Shown here: piece after piece, positions 1 through 12,790 of the stretch | How the letters are laid out: every line of letters begins with the position of its first letter | Position numbering within the stretch: position 1 is the stretch's first letter | Source of the DNA: Spirometra erinaceieuropaei | Taxonomy: Eukaryota > Platyhelminthes > Cestoda > Diphyllobothriidea > Diphyllobothriidae | Length of the DNA stretch: 64,000 bases | Assembly (NCBI GenBank): GCA_902702965.1 | Contig: CACRXP010000168.1 | Coordinates: forward strand, 738,682 to 802,681 | Direction: 5' to 3' | Notes under the pieces: generated by a model | Told to the model about the DNA's origin: nothing | Database searches by the model: none | The model's input: the letters and a program-made list of their open reading frames with translations, nothing else | Program-made: the position numbers and the translations under genes

Positions 1-119
1 TCTAATAGCTGCCCACAGTCACGTTTCGTGTAACGGCCACTTTTGGAAATTATTCGGGGTGCCACGTCGTCAAATTTGTTTGTGACGAAACGTTACGGAT
101 CCCCGTTGATTCTGGGGCC

Positions 120-480
120 ACGTTAAAACGTAGCCGACGTAGATGAAACCGATTATGCCCGAAGCTCAAATCAAGGAATGGCCAATCGCCTGGTCATGTC
201 TACACGCGCTAAGCAAGTAAGTCCTGTACTAACCCAGTCCTTTGCGCTTGTCAGCGTCTATGGAGTTCGCCAGCCATTTCAGCCACTATATGGGGGACCC
301 TTTCGCGTCTTATCGTGCACGACCAATAATTTCACCAGCCTCCTGGCAGTCACACTGAAGTGGTCAAACCGACTGCTTGACGCCGCCTCCCTACGACTTT
401 CTTTTGCAACCACAAGCAGACCAGTCGTCCGCACCTACCACAATGCCTTTTGCGATTTTACAATTCCTGTTTATATCTGA
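120..480 (+). mobile_element. Ty3/Gypsy integrase C-terminal fragment
   Basis: The frame beginning near 178 ends with the pattern VRQPFQPLYGGPFRVL followed by a short spacer and a hydrophobic beta-rich stretch. This is the typical C-terminal (GPY/F-like) end of a Gypsy integrase, where the enzyme contacts chromatin and DNA. A closely related pattern, FVRCD followed by a Pro-rich tail, appears on the minus strand near 32.1 kb in a fuller Gypsy copy. No catalytic core is visible because the window begins inside the element. Downstream (480-600) the reading is interrupted by stops. It is a dead 3' remnant; no long terminal repeat could be identified. Confidence 0.65.
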
Positions 481-599
481 AAAACCTGTGCATCCCACTC
501 CTCATACCCATCTTCTTCGAGAGGTGGTCATCGTGCCAGTTTTGCAGATCATCACCAACTTTTGCATTATGTCTAATACCTTATGTGTACCGTCGTCTT

Positions 600-1250
600 G
601 AACTTTTTTTAGGGGAGTGCTGCCGTGAAAGAAGCGTTCTGTTTTGGCGTGTTACAAACCTCTGTAGTCGTGAAACAGACATAAATAAAAATTCAGCTAA
701 CATTATCATGCCCATTCTCCTTCGCTTTTTCTTACTTAGCCAGCGTCAGTGGCCCAGCGATACAAACTATATTTCGTTGAACGATAGGCTTGTACATATT
801 ACATAGACCTGCGGAATGGCCTTCCTACGGCTGATGAAAAGTTTCGACCGTAGTCCTGCCAGATATCAAGCAGCACCAAAGCAACTACATTGCCACGTGA
901 TCAGTACGCATTATTACTTAGAAGAAACTATAGTCAATTCAAGTGGTTGTCAGTAATTTCAGTTTGCATGTTATTAGAACGGGTTTAAAAACGCACGTCT
1001 ATTATCCCCAAATATACCTTGGGCCATCGTTATTTCGTCTAGCCGAACTATTTGCCGAATATAATTCGCAACTTTTGCATCGTCTCCAAAAATATAAGTG
1101 AAGTTTTAAGTCAGACAAGAAACCATGGGTCCACCCGGGAAGACCGCCTTGTAGCCAACTGAAGCTGGAGCAAAGTGCTAGTGAAGATGCACGAAACCAA
1201 AGCCTAGACCTCCGTTCGGCGCCGGGCAGGACAGGCACCTAATTGTTTCA
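600..1250. other. no recognised feature
   Basis: AT-leaning sequence with scattered short open frames and no conserved motif. It may include the 3' end or LTR of the Gypsy remnant immediately upstream, but nothing confirms that. Confidence 0.4.
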
Positions 1251-1254
1251 GCCC

Positions 1255-1445
1255 GTCGAATCCCTGCCAGCACCAGCCCCGCCTAGCCCCGCCTGGCCCC
1301 CTCAATAATGGCGGGGCTAGAGGGGGCCATGAGGGGGCTAGGCGGGGCTGTGGAGGGGGCTGTGGCGGGGCATGCAACGCGATAGCCCCGCCTGGCCCCG
1401 CCAGCGCAAAAAAATGCGCAGGGGAGGCCACATCCCCGCCCACTT
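1255..1445. repeat. GC-rich G-run/C-run patch with inverted repeats
   Basis: A 190-base island of very high GC content in otherwise AT-leaning DNA. It is built from variants of GGGGCTAGGCGGGGC and their reverse complement: C-rich copies on the left, G-rich copies in the middle (about 1,310-1,370) and C-rich again on the right (about 1,385-1,440). At least six runs of four or five G lie on the plus strand between 1,311 and 1,370. A related C-rich block recurs at 1,741-1,780. It may fold into hairpins or G-quadruplexes. Origin (minisatellite, part of a transposon) unknown. Confidence 0.7.
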
Positions 1446-3080
1446 TTGGCACCGCTTTAAAATATCGTCGCGGGTGTCAAATATACGAATTAATAACACA
1501 CACAGATTGTAAACCGTTGGACAAATAAGAGTTTACGCAATGAGGGACTTAAACAAAACCTCAATATATTGTGCTCATCCGCAGCTACATTCAGTGGGCG
1601 TAAACGGATGCTTTCTCCATGAGTTATAAGCTAATTTTGATAAATTAGCTCCTTTTAATTCCAAAGAAGGTACATTAAGTGGTGCTTTTGAAACATATCT
1701 TTCGATGCAAATACGCTTAAAAATGCTTCAATGCAGAGGGGGCTCTGGCCCCCCAGCCCCTTCCAGCCCCGCCTATTAAGGGGCCATGTGCTGGCAGGGA
1801 TTGCTATGTCTTCCATTTGGAGGAACTTTCTTGGGTTGTTAATGAGGATGCAAACTTGGCAATCCACGAGAACAATTTAGACGAACTGATAAAGCAATAT
1901 GGGAACTTTTATTCTCGGGCTTTTGTGTAGGTTCTGCCGCTAGTTTTTAAAAACAGTTCTAAACTCATCGTAGTTTTCGAACTTGCGAATAAAATTAGAA
2001 ATACTTTCTTCGGCATCTCCCTTGCAGTACTAGATAATCAAGTTCCATAGTTCACCCTGGGTCTTTTACAAAAGTGAAGATTCGATTCTAAACTGTTTGT
2101 TCCCCAGTATATTTCTTGAAACTTTGCGGTTGGAATGAAGAAAACATAAATGATCCCTTCTGGCCGTTGAACGCTTAATTCTTCGAGACATTTATTGTCA
2201 GACGTTCTTAAATTAGAGCAAGTGCTGTCACTACGGTAGATCATACAACATGATGCATGCCTCTTGAAGGATTCGGGCTCTCGATGGCGGATACGTTCTC
2301 CTAGAAAGGCTCTTACACAACTTCTATGTCTATACTTGGTCGCCAGTCAAACAGAAGCCACTGCACACCACAGGAAATCATGGGAAAAGTCTTCGTGCAT
2401 GCCTACATACTCATGGGTTAGTATTCAGGACAGAGTAAGGCATTTAATGATCACTTTTGCAAACAGAAATCGAGTGTTCTTGATAATCAACCACTTTTCC
2501 GACGGAGTAAAAAACTTGTTCGAATACGACGAAGTTGCGTGTGCACAAAACCTTGAAGAGGCAGCGAGAAGTCTTCGAACTCTGTTTCTGCTTTGGAGCC
2601 CGAAGATGGAGTTCTCACAGAAAATCGCATAACGACAGACAACGTAAAGAGGAAGTAAATATGCTACCGACTAGCCAGAAAAGACATGTACGGCTCCCCA
2701 AATGAATTTCAAAACTCATAACGTTTTTAAACTTAGATGATAAGGTGAGGCCATGTAGGCTGGATCGAGTCTAGAGCTAAAATCTGTCTCAACTGCCTTC
2801 TTGGCCTTCCAAAAATATCATTTTTACCAAAATGGACACGACTATATCACTCCCGGTAAATGATCAAGACAACTAAAGCAGCGACCCCTACCAAAGCAGT
2901 AACCTTGACTAACAACTATGTTTAAGTCATTTCATTAGTGGAAGAAGGCATCCGCCCTCGAGCTCCCCCTTAACATCGAAGTCAGCAATAAAATCAACTG
3001 TTACATTAGTTAATGTGGAAATTTAAAAGCTAACGGTAAGTGTGGGCCGGACGCAAACGGCCACCACTGACACAGTTGTG
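1446..3080. other. unassigned intergenic/repeat-derived DNA
   Basis: No recognised gene. Open frames at 2,038-2,244 (minus) and 2,264-2,632 (plus, 122 codons) have ordinary composition but no motif I can name, and no convincing splice structure joins them. A short C-rich relative of the upstream GC patch lies at 1,741-1,780. Confidence 0.4.
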
Positions 3081-5620
3081 AGCATATTTACAGTAGTTTC
3101 TCAAAAAATTGGCGTCTAGGGTGCATTTAAAGGATTTGGCAGTTTTGGAGAGAACCGCCGCATCCGGGAGTCCGTTTCATGCTCAGTGACCATCTGCAAG
3201 AAGGCGTTCCGTTGGACGTCCGTATGGGACAGCTTCCTCTGCACGCAGACGGTCCAACCCAGCCAATTCAATGAAGTGGTCAATGTCTAGGGCACACTGG
3301 TTGCCTCTGGAAATTCGGTAGGTTTGAATGGGATGGCTGAGCAGTTACCCGTAAATGAGAGGAAACAAATTTAGCCCACCCAGCCTGGTTTTGCAAGGCG
3401 GATGATCTAGATTCTCAGCCATCTTCGTTACCATCTCATTTACTCTTTCCGGCTGTTGACAGTCTTTCTTGAACGAAGATCGTCAGGCCTGGGGCTCATG
3501 CCCTACGTAAGACCGAACGAATGACCCATAGGTTTTTCCGAACAGCTCCTTATCGATATGTAAAAATCTTCGCCTCAGCTCAACTAGCACCCGTATCGAG
3601 CATTTGACTACCCTTTGACACTGTGACGATGTTTCAAGGGAGGAGGTCAGTAGGACGCCGAGATCTTTCTGTTCTTCAACCTTTGAAAGGGGCTCCGCGT
3701 CAAGTAGTATTAAAAGGAATCATCCTCCTTACTAGTCTTTTTGGTGCGGAGTCTCAGGACAACACATTTGTCTGCATTAAAATTGAGGGGCCAATGAGCT
3801 GGCCAATTGCTTAGCCGGTTGAGTCTCTCTTGAAGCGCGTACCCGTCTGCATCAGATCTGATGACTATCTACAGCTTAACATCATCAGAAAACACGACGA
3901 CGTTGCATATCAGGTTGTCGATACAGTCGTTCATGTAACCTAGGAATAGCAGCGGCACTAAGACTGAACCCTGTAGAACACCATTAAGAAGGGTTTAGGA
4001 GTTGACTTTGGTTTGTGCCGTTCCTGCAAGAAAATCTGCGATCTGTATCAGCAGCATTAGTCTTATTTCAATTTCAGACAAATTTAGATTAGGCGTTTGG
4101 GTGAGGCACCGTCGAACGCCCTCTTGAAGTCCGCGTAGATGACATCGACCCCACCATCCACGTCCGGTGCGGGAGTCCACTGTTCAGTGGAGAGGAGTAA
4201 ACTGGAAACGCATGAGCGGTCCTGTCTGAAGCCGTGCTGCAGTCCTGAGATTAAGTGGTTCTGCTCCAGGAACCTTGTTGTTTGTTTCTTAAGTTTGGCC
4301 TGCATTATTTTACAACAGGTGCAGGTGTGAATAACGAGCCGGTAGTTGTTAGCACTAGTGAAAGCCGTATCCTTGTATACCGGAAAGACGTCTGCTGTCT
4401 TCCATTCGATGGCAGCCTCCCTAACTTGAATGTCAGACGGAAGGTGTGTGCTTGTGGTTTGGAAGGTTCGTTTGTCAGTTCTTTCAGGAGTGCAGCCGGT
4501 ATGTTGTTCAGACCTAACGACTTTACTTCTTTAAGGTTTCGTTGCTTCCATTCTATGACAGATGTCGGGAGGCGTATAGATTCAAGCATAGGACAAACGG
4601 TCTCAACAACGTTACTGACATTGCGACTTCGGAACTCTGTTTCCTTTGCGAAAACCGAGGCTAAGTGCTGTCCCATGTGTTCGGCTTACTCGATGGTTTC
4701 AACGATTTCTACACAATTAGCATCCTCTAGTACTGCGACCGGATCCTTGTTTTCAGTCGACTGTGAATATGGTACAACAGAATCTTCGGCTTTTGTTCAA
4801 CCTGTCAGATAACGCTGGATTCATACTCCTTCCGTGCGTGACAGGTACATTTTCTGACTGCATTTCTTTGACGACGAAACTGTCTGAGTTCCACTGGTGA
4901 CCCAATTTCCCATCCTTTATTCTATTCCCCAACTGTCTATTTAGGTCTCTAGTTAACCAGGAAAGTCGTCTAGTCGTTTTTGTATCTTCACTGGAAAACA
5001 GCGCCGAATAAGACCAGGTAAAATCGCCTAAAACGATCTTCAGTCGTCTCCTGGGTCAAACATGGGCAAAAATTCCCAATTTACGGACACAAATTTGTTC
5101 TTCATCGTGTTAAAGTCCGCTTTCTAAATATTAACTTGGTTTTCTGTTTTCTTCTGGCTCTGAGAGAAGAGCGTATTGTGGTTACACTTTCTGGGAGGTG
5201 CACTGGAGTGCGTTTTACCAATGCAACAGAAGTTTTTGCAAGGACCAGGCCCAAGCCATTGACTCTTTGGTTCTCTCTAGATCTTGTTGGTACCTTTACA
5301 TGCTGTGCCAGAGGGAGGTCGAGTGTGAGGTGCATTAGCTTATGGCTGGAGGAGATTATCTCACCCTCATCTGCCATACTTTCACCCTATAATGGTCTTG
5401 TGCTGCACTCCCTAGCAATAAGAACCTCTTGGTGGCCAACTACTTCCTTGACTAAGTGGATGAGCGACTCACCAGCTGCACTTGGAAGCTTTAGTGATTT
5501 CTAAACCGTCAGGAACTCTCGATTTAGTGCGTGATTGATTGACTTAGGGTGGAGTCGAGTGGCATGATATCAGGGGTACACGGACTACAAGCCAGACTGT
5601 TCGACGTGCATGGGGCGGCA
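3080..5620 (-). mobile_element. CR1-like non-LTR retrotransposon (LINE), decayed
   Basis: Read on the minus strand from 5,620 downward. The end of an AP-like endonuclease comes first (about 5,380-5,100, pattern QHVKVPTRSRENQ). Reverse transcriptase follows: the early RT block (GLNNIPAALLKEL, 4,600-4,560) and the FLEQNHLISGLQHGFR...YADFKRAFD block (4,290-4,090). Next come GVLQGSVL (about 3,990-3,960) and the catalytic box FSDD at about 3,886-3,897, where the family has FADD or YADD. The C-terminal pattern LNGLPDAAVLSKTAKSF (about 3,200-3,130) is typical of CR1-like LINEs. Many frameshifts and stops break the frame, so it is inactive. The first part of the endonuclease is not recognisable. Confidence 0.8.
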
Positions 5621-6750
5621 AGAGTTCGTACGCGCAGCCATGACTAATTATAGCTGAAGAAGAGGCGTCCTAGCTCAGGCCTGACGGGTGTCCGTGCGTC
5701 AGGGGTGTATCTGGAAGTTAGCGCGGTCGCTGACGGATATAGAGAGATCGTGAGATGGGTACTGGAGAGACTGCTACAACCCCTTTTGATCCTATCACGG
5801 AGCTCCCCTATATATTTGAAGGCCAGCCTATTGGAGCAATATAAGTATGTCTCAGGGAAGTTTGTCTTTTTTGACACTTGTTGATCTGACTAACCCGACG
5901 CTGTCCGGTGTCCAGTGTTTTGCTGCCGAAGTTGGTCACGACAAGCTGAGGCATTTGGATGAAAACATTTGGACGTCTAAGGCTGAGCAGATAAATTAAT
6001 AAATAAATGATTTTTATCAAGGACCCGTCAGGGTCCCATTAACGGAAGTGAGAAAATTTTCATATGAATTTTAAAGTAGGTAGGCAGAATCTGTACAATA
6101 TGCAATTAAAAGTTCCTGAATTAGTAGTCCATTAATAAAAAAAATGATGAGCGAACACTGGAAAAAAACTCCATTGTAGAACAGATAAAATAATTAGATT
6201 AAATTTGCAGGAGAAAAAACTGTTGCTCATGAAAGGACAAAAGTGCGGGCAAGACCGACCTTCATGTGGAAGTGTATAACGGACACAGTCAGGGCAGAAA
6301 TCAATGTCAGCCACGAGGAGTAAGTATGCGGGTCAGACAGGACTGGCCTGCATGTGTTATTGTATAAGGGATTCAAATCGGTCATCGTCAGGACAGAATT
6401 CATACGCCGGATGAGACTATTCGGGTTCAAGAGGCCGGACGAGAGAAACTCAGATGATCGATCGCAGTCCGTTTCGAGTCCATCCGAGAAGAAAGGAAAG
6501 AGTGGTACGAGCAAACAACTAGTAGACCTCGAATACAAAGGGTTCCGCCGTGAGCGTCCACAGACCACTTGAGGTCGAAATGCGGGAGATGACACCAATA
6601 ATCGCGAAAATCGTCGCTATGAGAGAGGAGTGATAGCAGTGGACTTAGTAAACAATTCAAAACAGGGGTTTGTTAAGATATTGGTGAAGACTACGGACTG
6701 ATCTATCACAAAATGCAAGGAGGACACTTCTCGGATACAAGACGCTGAGT
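5620..6750. other. no recognised feature between two LINEs
   Basis: Sequence between two minus-strand LINEs. A run of AATTAATAAATAAATGA at about 5,994-6,010 resembles a LINE 3' tail. Overlapping open frames at 6,227-6,660 carry no motif I recognise. Confidence 0.35.
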
Positions 6751-9660
6751 GTTCGGGAATGAGACAGTCAAAAGTGCCTTTATACTTTCCGGTGTCAGGC
6801 ATCTGCATAATTTCGATTTGAATACCGATAACTTCGACGATGGCCTAGTTTTTGGCGGAAGATTATTGCAAAGGAAGGCATATTTGGAGGCAAAGAAGAG
6901 GAGCACCTAGATATAGTATAAAGATGCGGCGGAATCACCATGGAGGAGTTGCGCGTGGCATAGGACCGATCCCGCGCAGGAAGAGTGTGAATGGGCGGAA
7001 AATTGGAGGTAGAGTTAATACGAAAAGGGAGGTAAAGGCCAGATTCGAGTCTTCTTATCCACAAAAACTTAGTGTTTGCCGGCTGACATCTCTAAGTATA
7101 AGAAGTACCGGGTGCGGCTTGAGACAGCAGATGCCGGGCGAAAACCCTCTGAACATTTTTGATCTCATAACGGTCACAGGCGGTCATTAAACCAAAGAAA
7201 GGACAGCAATATTCGAGGACTGGAAGAACAAACATTCGATAAAGTCTTAGTTTCCTTACCGGAAGAAAACAATTATGCGAGATGAACCCACATATCCGCG
7301 CGGCTTTGGCAGAGATTCTATCTGAATGAGGCGATAAAGCATGTCTATTTGTATAAATTGAACCTAGGTCCTTTATGGTTAGGCATTCTGAGAGTGGGCT
7401 ATTCTGAAAAATTATGGGACCAGGAAGTTTGACAACACCAAATGACATGAAACTACACTTGGATGATAAAAACTCCATCTGCTTTATTGAACGCCATCTG
7501 CTTAAGCGTAGTAAATCGGCATTTATTTTTTCGAGACAAACATTTACAGTGTCCTTGGAATATGAGTAGACACACTTGAGGTCATCGGCATAAATAAAAG
7601 TGTAGGCATTTCAGAGTTCAGTCGAAATACTATTGATGTAAAGAAGGAAGGGTAGCGGGCACAGAACTGTGCCTTGATGAACGCCACTTGTGATCGAATG
7701 CGCTGTCCAGTAACTATTACCTACTATGACTTTCTGATATCGGTTGGATAGATAGAACCTGATGAATTTGCGTAGAGGCGGCCGAATGCCGAGAGCTTCC
7801 AGTTTTACCAATATACGCCTGCGGGACACACTGTCGAAGGCTTTGCTAAGATCAAAGTAGATAACTACCATTGACTGCTGCTCATTATGAAGAGAAGTAG
7901 TTAAAATAAGAAATGCCAAGTGACATGCTTTGCTGGATCGTTCAAGCCAAAATTAATGCTGACTAGAGCTGAGAAGCCGATTAGCTAATCAAAAGTCTAG
8001 AAGTTCGTTGAAAATAATTCTTTCAAGATGCTTTGATGGAGATGGCGTTTTGTGCAAGTCCCCATGGTTATTAACATCGGACAGAGATCCAGACTTGAAG
8101 ACAGGAATAATTATTGAATTTTTCCATGTTTCGGGAAAGAATCCTCTTGAAATATAAACCGAGAATAAATTACTTTGTAATATGGGAAGGTCAGATACTT
8201 GTTTAATTATCGAATTTGGAATCCCGTCCGTTCCTGAGCAGTGTAGGTTTTTCAAATGACATATGCGTTGCTTAATAAGATCTGAGGAGACATTTATTGT
8301 ACTAATTGTTTGAAGTGGACGAAAGAGAGTGACTGGGTCGTACTAAATAGTAAGGCGTTTTGCAAAGAAAGCAGTAAACAACTCCGCCTTATTAGTGTTA
8401 TCGATGAGGAAGACTTAGGGTTCGAATCACTGAGGACAAATGATTCTCTTTTCCTGTCGCGCGCTGGCGCATCCTTGAGGCCATCTCAAAAATCTCTGTG
8501 ATTCTAAGATGAACGGATAAAGAACTAGTGGACAGGTCGCGCAGCTGCCGTCTAAACTTTTTAGTCTGTTGTGATGAAAAGGAGGAACAAGGAAATCTGA
8601 AGATTTAGGCTTTAGATATCTGCGCGGCACAAAATCTAGGATGTCCTTGGAAACTTTGGACATGACATCAAGAAGAATAGTTGCATCGCTACAGGAGAGA
8701 AAGCCACACCAATCCGGAGATCTAATATAGTTATTTAATAAGTCTTTTTCTACGCAATCATACTCTAGGTAAGTCCAAATTGTGCTGGTCTCTTTTGAAA
8801 AGGCAAACAGTAAGCAACAATGAATTAATGCGTGGTCACTATTAAAGAGATCCTTATTGAAAGGAAGAAAAGGAGAGGCAATGTCATTGGTAAATAGTAG
8901 ATCTAAAATGTGCTTACCTCTTGTTGGAGAATGCATCAGTTGGGACCAGTTAGAAAAATTGACAATATCTTGGAAGGGCTGGAATTTAGGTGAACAGATA
9001 TTGGAAACCCAGTCTATTTTGGAAAGATTAAAGCTCCCAGTGATTATTTTAATATCGAAGGCAGCTTCCGAAATTAATTTAAAGATTTCACAGAGTTATG
9101 AATCATCACTGGCTGAGGAGTTTGGGGGATTGTAGATACAACCAATACTTGCCTTTTTTGTGACGCGAGAATAACAGATGCAAAGCAGAAGTTCCGCGTG
9201 AATGAGGAGGCGTCCATGTAATAGGGAGAGTGCTTTAGGTAGGATCTAGGATAAGGAAGACAACCGCTCCCACGTCTAGTCGTGCGGTCTTGACGGTAAA
9301 AATCAAAGTCATCTATGAGGAGGGCAGAGTCAGGAATTGGAGCATGGGTCTAAGATTCTGTTGCACATACAACATCAGGCGTCATTTCGAGAGCAGTGGC
9401 TCTGATTCGGGCCATCTTGTTTACAACAAACACGACATTCAGTAATATAGTATCCAATGTGTATCGAACAGCAAGGCTAGTGTCGACGGTATTCAAAAAA
9501 ATTTGGGATGGATATGTGAGCTGTGAATTATTGATGCTTGGAGAATAAACACCAGTTAGTCTAGAGTTATGGACGTACTTGGAGTCAGCATGAGAAGGCT
9601 GGGCATGAGACCTAAAGGATGTGGGGATATAGTTTTCGAGCATTGGAAGTTAGAACAGGG
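6750..9660 (-). mobile_element. near-complete ORF2 of a CR1/Jockey-group LINE, with frameshifts
   Basis: Read on the minus strand from 9,660. The endonuclease start (about 9,640-9,350) contains the VVCATES motif around the catalytic Glu. Further endonuclease strands follow (9,330-9,140, pattern FDFYRQDRTTRRGSGC), then the end of the domain (PTRGKHILDLLFT...SDHALI, 8,930-8,820). Next are an interdomain linker (to 8,430) and reverse transcriptase: CSGTDGIPNSIIKQV (8,245-8,200), VIYFDLSKAFDSVS (about 7,870-7,830), SGVHQGTVLCPLPF, an intact YADD box at 7,581-7,592 and a C-terminal connection domain to about 6,790. At about 2.9 kb it is close to full ORF2 length. Several stops and frameshifts separate the pieces, so it is inactive. 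It is distinct in sequence from the LINE at 3.1-5.6 kb. Confidence 0.85.
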
Positions 9661-10026
9661 ATAGGCTTGCTGGTGGCTTAATTGTGGATGAGAAGGGAGC
9701 CTAGAGAGAAGGCAGAGGCTAGTGGATGAGGGTAGGCAGCTAGATGTCAAAACAAAGGACTAATTTGAGTTGCGAAAATTCCCATTGCAAAATTCAAAAG
9801 ACAATTTCGCGAGCATACGTCTGGTTTCGATAAATTCTCTTCAGGTCTGTGCATTTATATGGCTATTGAATTAATGAATTAAAAGGTACGGGCAAGTATA
9901 TAATCAAACTGTAGCTCGGGTTTGGGGAGGGAAGAGGGAGAATGAAACGGCACAATTCCAGTCAGCGTCAGGGAGAATGTGAGTTCCGACGAAGTTAATC
10001 ACATGCGGATGACCGGCTTGGTGGCC
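9660..10026. other. no recognised feature
   Basis: Short spacer between a minus-strand LINE and a minus-strand Penelope-like element. It could be the 5' UTR of the LINE. No motif or repeat seen. Confidence 0.35.
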
Positions 10027-11010
10027 TTAACAAATGGCGATTGTGGGACCTGTATGAAGTTCTTCTGTGCGCATAGGACCGGTCCGCGTAGCCTGATTGC
10101 AGCCGCCTCTGCCGTAACCAACAATCGCTGCCCAAGTATTTTTTGTATAGCTTGATGAGACCTTGTAAATCATTCTGAAGGCCTTTCTGGCATCTAAACG
10201 GTGGTCTGCGTCTACCATATGCGCGAGGATCGAACTGTTGATGTTCTTTATTTGTCCCTTTCCTAATTATACTGGAAGATCTTCTTTTATTCTTTTGAAT
10301 AAAAGCCGGCTCTTGCTACCAATATATTCTGCCCCACAGAAACAGGTGAAAGAGTAAATACACATCGAGATGGTCTGAGCTGGTAGTTTGTCCTTACCCT
10401 CTCCGTATAGAATGGGACTGGTGGAGAACAGTACACAGGTGTCAGCTGCTGGAAAGGTCTGTGATAGGGCGTCTTTTTAAAAGTTCACTTAGTGCATTCC
10501 CTTGAAATGGGACCCTGCTGAAGAGCCTTTTCTCTCCCCTGACGTTAGTGTCGGAGGCTTTTTTGGTCTTTTGGCCATGTCCTTAGCAATGAATCGATCA
10601 GGATACCCGTTCCGGCGAAAAAGACTTTCGATTATTTTAAGCTTTTCTCATCGCTATCAACTGAGTAGATTCTTCCCACTCTTTCTGTCACACAACGGAC
10701 TAAATAACGCTTAAGTTTTAGCGGTACGAAACACCAAACAAGGATATATTGTCTGGACAACGTTTTCTTACGATAGACGCTCCTTTGAATGCTGCCGTCA
10801 GACCTTCTATTCAGAAGCACATCCAGAAGGGAATTGAAGCGGACTGTTCTTCTTCCAGAGTGAATTTTATTGATGGTTACGCCTGATTTATGTAATCTAG
10901 TAGAATTGAGATGTCACTTTCTTTCGCTGCTATTGCGAATATATCATCCACGTACCGCCTATAGTATCTTAAACCGCTGAACTGGTAATGTTGTTGGAAA
11001 ACTTCTTACC
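10027..11010 (-). mobile_element. Penelope-like element: RT plus GIY-YIG endonuclease
   Basis: Minus strand, read from 11,010 downward. The catalytic reverse-transcriptase box RYVDDIFAIAA is encoded at about 10,925-10,960 and appears intact. The FNSLLDVLLNRRSDGS and SVYRKKTLSRQY patterns follow at about 10,840-10,750, as in Penelope-like elements. After a frameshift comes a GIY-YIG endonuclease, with the YSFTCFCGAEYIG core near 10,345-10,275, then SSILAHMVDADHR (about 10,240-10,200) and AFRMIYKV (about 10,190-10,165). GIY-YIG fused to RT is diagnostic for this class. The frame is broken, so it is inactive. The N-terminal half of RT is missing or unrecognisable above 11,010. Confidence 0.85.
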
Positions 11011-11820
11011 TTTTTCCTCCCCAAACCCGGATTATAGCCTAAATATCTACTTGTCTGTATCTTTTTATTCTTTGTTTCAATATAAATGTACAGGTCTGAA
11101 GAGAATTTATCGAAAGCTCGCCAAATTGATTTTTGAAAGGATTAATTATCGAATCGGAGAGACCTGAACGTCTCACCAATTTACTGCTTGAAACTGCTGG
11201 GATAAAATTAGGACTAAACTTTAAAACTCTTGCCGAAAATCCGGACTAGAAAAGCTAATGAGTGAGTCAGCAGAAATTACAAAGCTACTGATGCAACAGT
11301 ACAACGACTTAGAGAGCCGATAAATGAGAAAGCGCAAGTAGAACTACGGGCATCGGAAGACGAAAACTATGTATGTAGACTTGCAAATTGACTAAAGGTG
11401 TTAAGAGACTAAGAAAATGACCTTCCGTTACCTCTGTCACATTTAAAAGGCAAAAGCGGATTCCGAAATCACAATTCGGTAGCAAAATTAAGGTGATATG
11501 CCTTATTTTCTAAGTTTATAAGCAAGTGGGCACCTACTCATGGTCGGTGATTAAGATGCGAGTGCTTACGTGTTTAGTGCGCACGAGAGATTGGGTTGTG
11601 GACAACTAGGAAAGATTAAATTTTTGGTGCGCTTCGAGAGCGTATAAGGTTCATACAGTAAGCAACCGTTGGAGGCGATTGCAGGATGACAAAACACCCC
11701 TTTAAACAACTCTTAGTTGACATGCTTTCAGCGTTGTTTATAGCTTGTTTTAATTAAAAATTTTATTCACAGAAAGGAACAGAACATCCTTAGCAGCATA
11801 CGTAATTGATAATTCCGAAT
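11010..11820. other. no recognised feature
   Basis: AT-rich stretch with no open frame of note. It may hold unreadable 5' parts of the Penelope-like element (minus) or of the LINE that follows (plus). Confidence 0.35.
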
Positions 11821-12790
11821 ATGCCAGCCCCGACGACGACCTAACAGGTGACCTCAAGTAAAGCGACCGCTTTTCTGTTGAATATGTCTGCTCCCCTTCT
11901 TGATATATGAGAACTATTGCCCAGACCACTTAACCTGGGAGAAGGCAATGTTCGCTGATGATTTGAAGATGTGAAGTTTGACTGAAAAGCCAGAAGACGC
12001 GCTAGACTTGGAAAAAACTTAGATAGTCTGCAGCAGTTGTGTAATTAATGGATTCTCAATCTCAATTTCGACAAGTGTCAATTAACCCGACTAAGGTCTA
12101 GTTGCAGAAAAGATTTGGGATCTGAATATCACTAATTCTCCGGCAGTAACGAACTCAAGCTTGTAAATGAGGGAAAAAACCTTGGTGTTTGGAAGACGTC
12201 CACTTTCAAACTCTCGCCTCGCTGCGCCAGGTTGACAAAGAAGGCCATGGGCATCCTGGGAGCGATCAGGAGAGCCTTCTTTAACTTCGACTAAGAGCTT
12301 TTCAGTCAAATTTCTGGAACATTTAGCCAGTCGATTTTGGAATATGGTATTCAGGCATGGCGCCCCTGGATGAGGCAAGATTGTACTGTCTTGGAGAAGG
12401 TGGAATAAAGAGCGACTAAAAAAGTCGGTGGGCTGAAGAGCCTACCTTATGAGGAACGGCTAGCAAGGCCCAAACTTCTCCTCCTCTATTATAGACAATA
12501 CAGAGGGGGCGTGATCATCGTATTCAGACTTTTCAGCAGAGTAGACTGTGCACTCAAGTTGGCCAACTTTTTGAGCTGGCACAAGCGACAAATCTCCGAG
12601 GTCACAGATAGAAATTAAAGACGAAGTACGTCAAGATTGAAGTGCGGACGAATTTCTCCTCCCACCGGGTGATTGTGGATTGGAACAAACTACCTGATTC
12701 AGTTGTTCTAACAGAAAGCGTTATGATATTTAAACGAAGACTCGATGGCACTTTATATGAAGGCTATGTATTTACTTGATAAGAACTGAT
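11820..12790 (+). mobile_element. 3' half of a CR1-like LINE ORF2
   Basis: Plus strand. The RT catalytic box AMFADDLKM lies at about 11,948-11,975. Downstream come the thumb/connection patterns ILEYGIQAWRPWMRQDC (about 12,335-12,390) and GGLKSLPYEERLARPKLLLL (about 12,430-12,490). The C-terminal VDWNKLPDSVV...FKRRLDGTLYEG pattern is at about 12,670-12,765. Order and motifs match the 3' half of CR1-like LINEs and resemble the copy at 3.1-5.6 kb in the opposite orientation. Endonuclease and early RT are absent, as in 5'-truncated LINE insertions. Several frameshifts and stops are present. Confidence 0.85.

Noticed and set aside
4255..4812. 185-codon plus-strand frame
   Set aside because: It lies antisense to the LINE reverse transcriptase and has no motif of its own.
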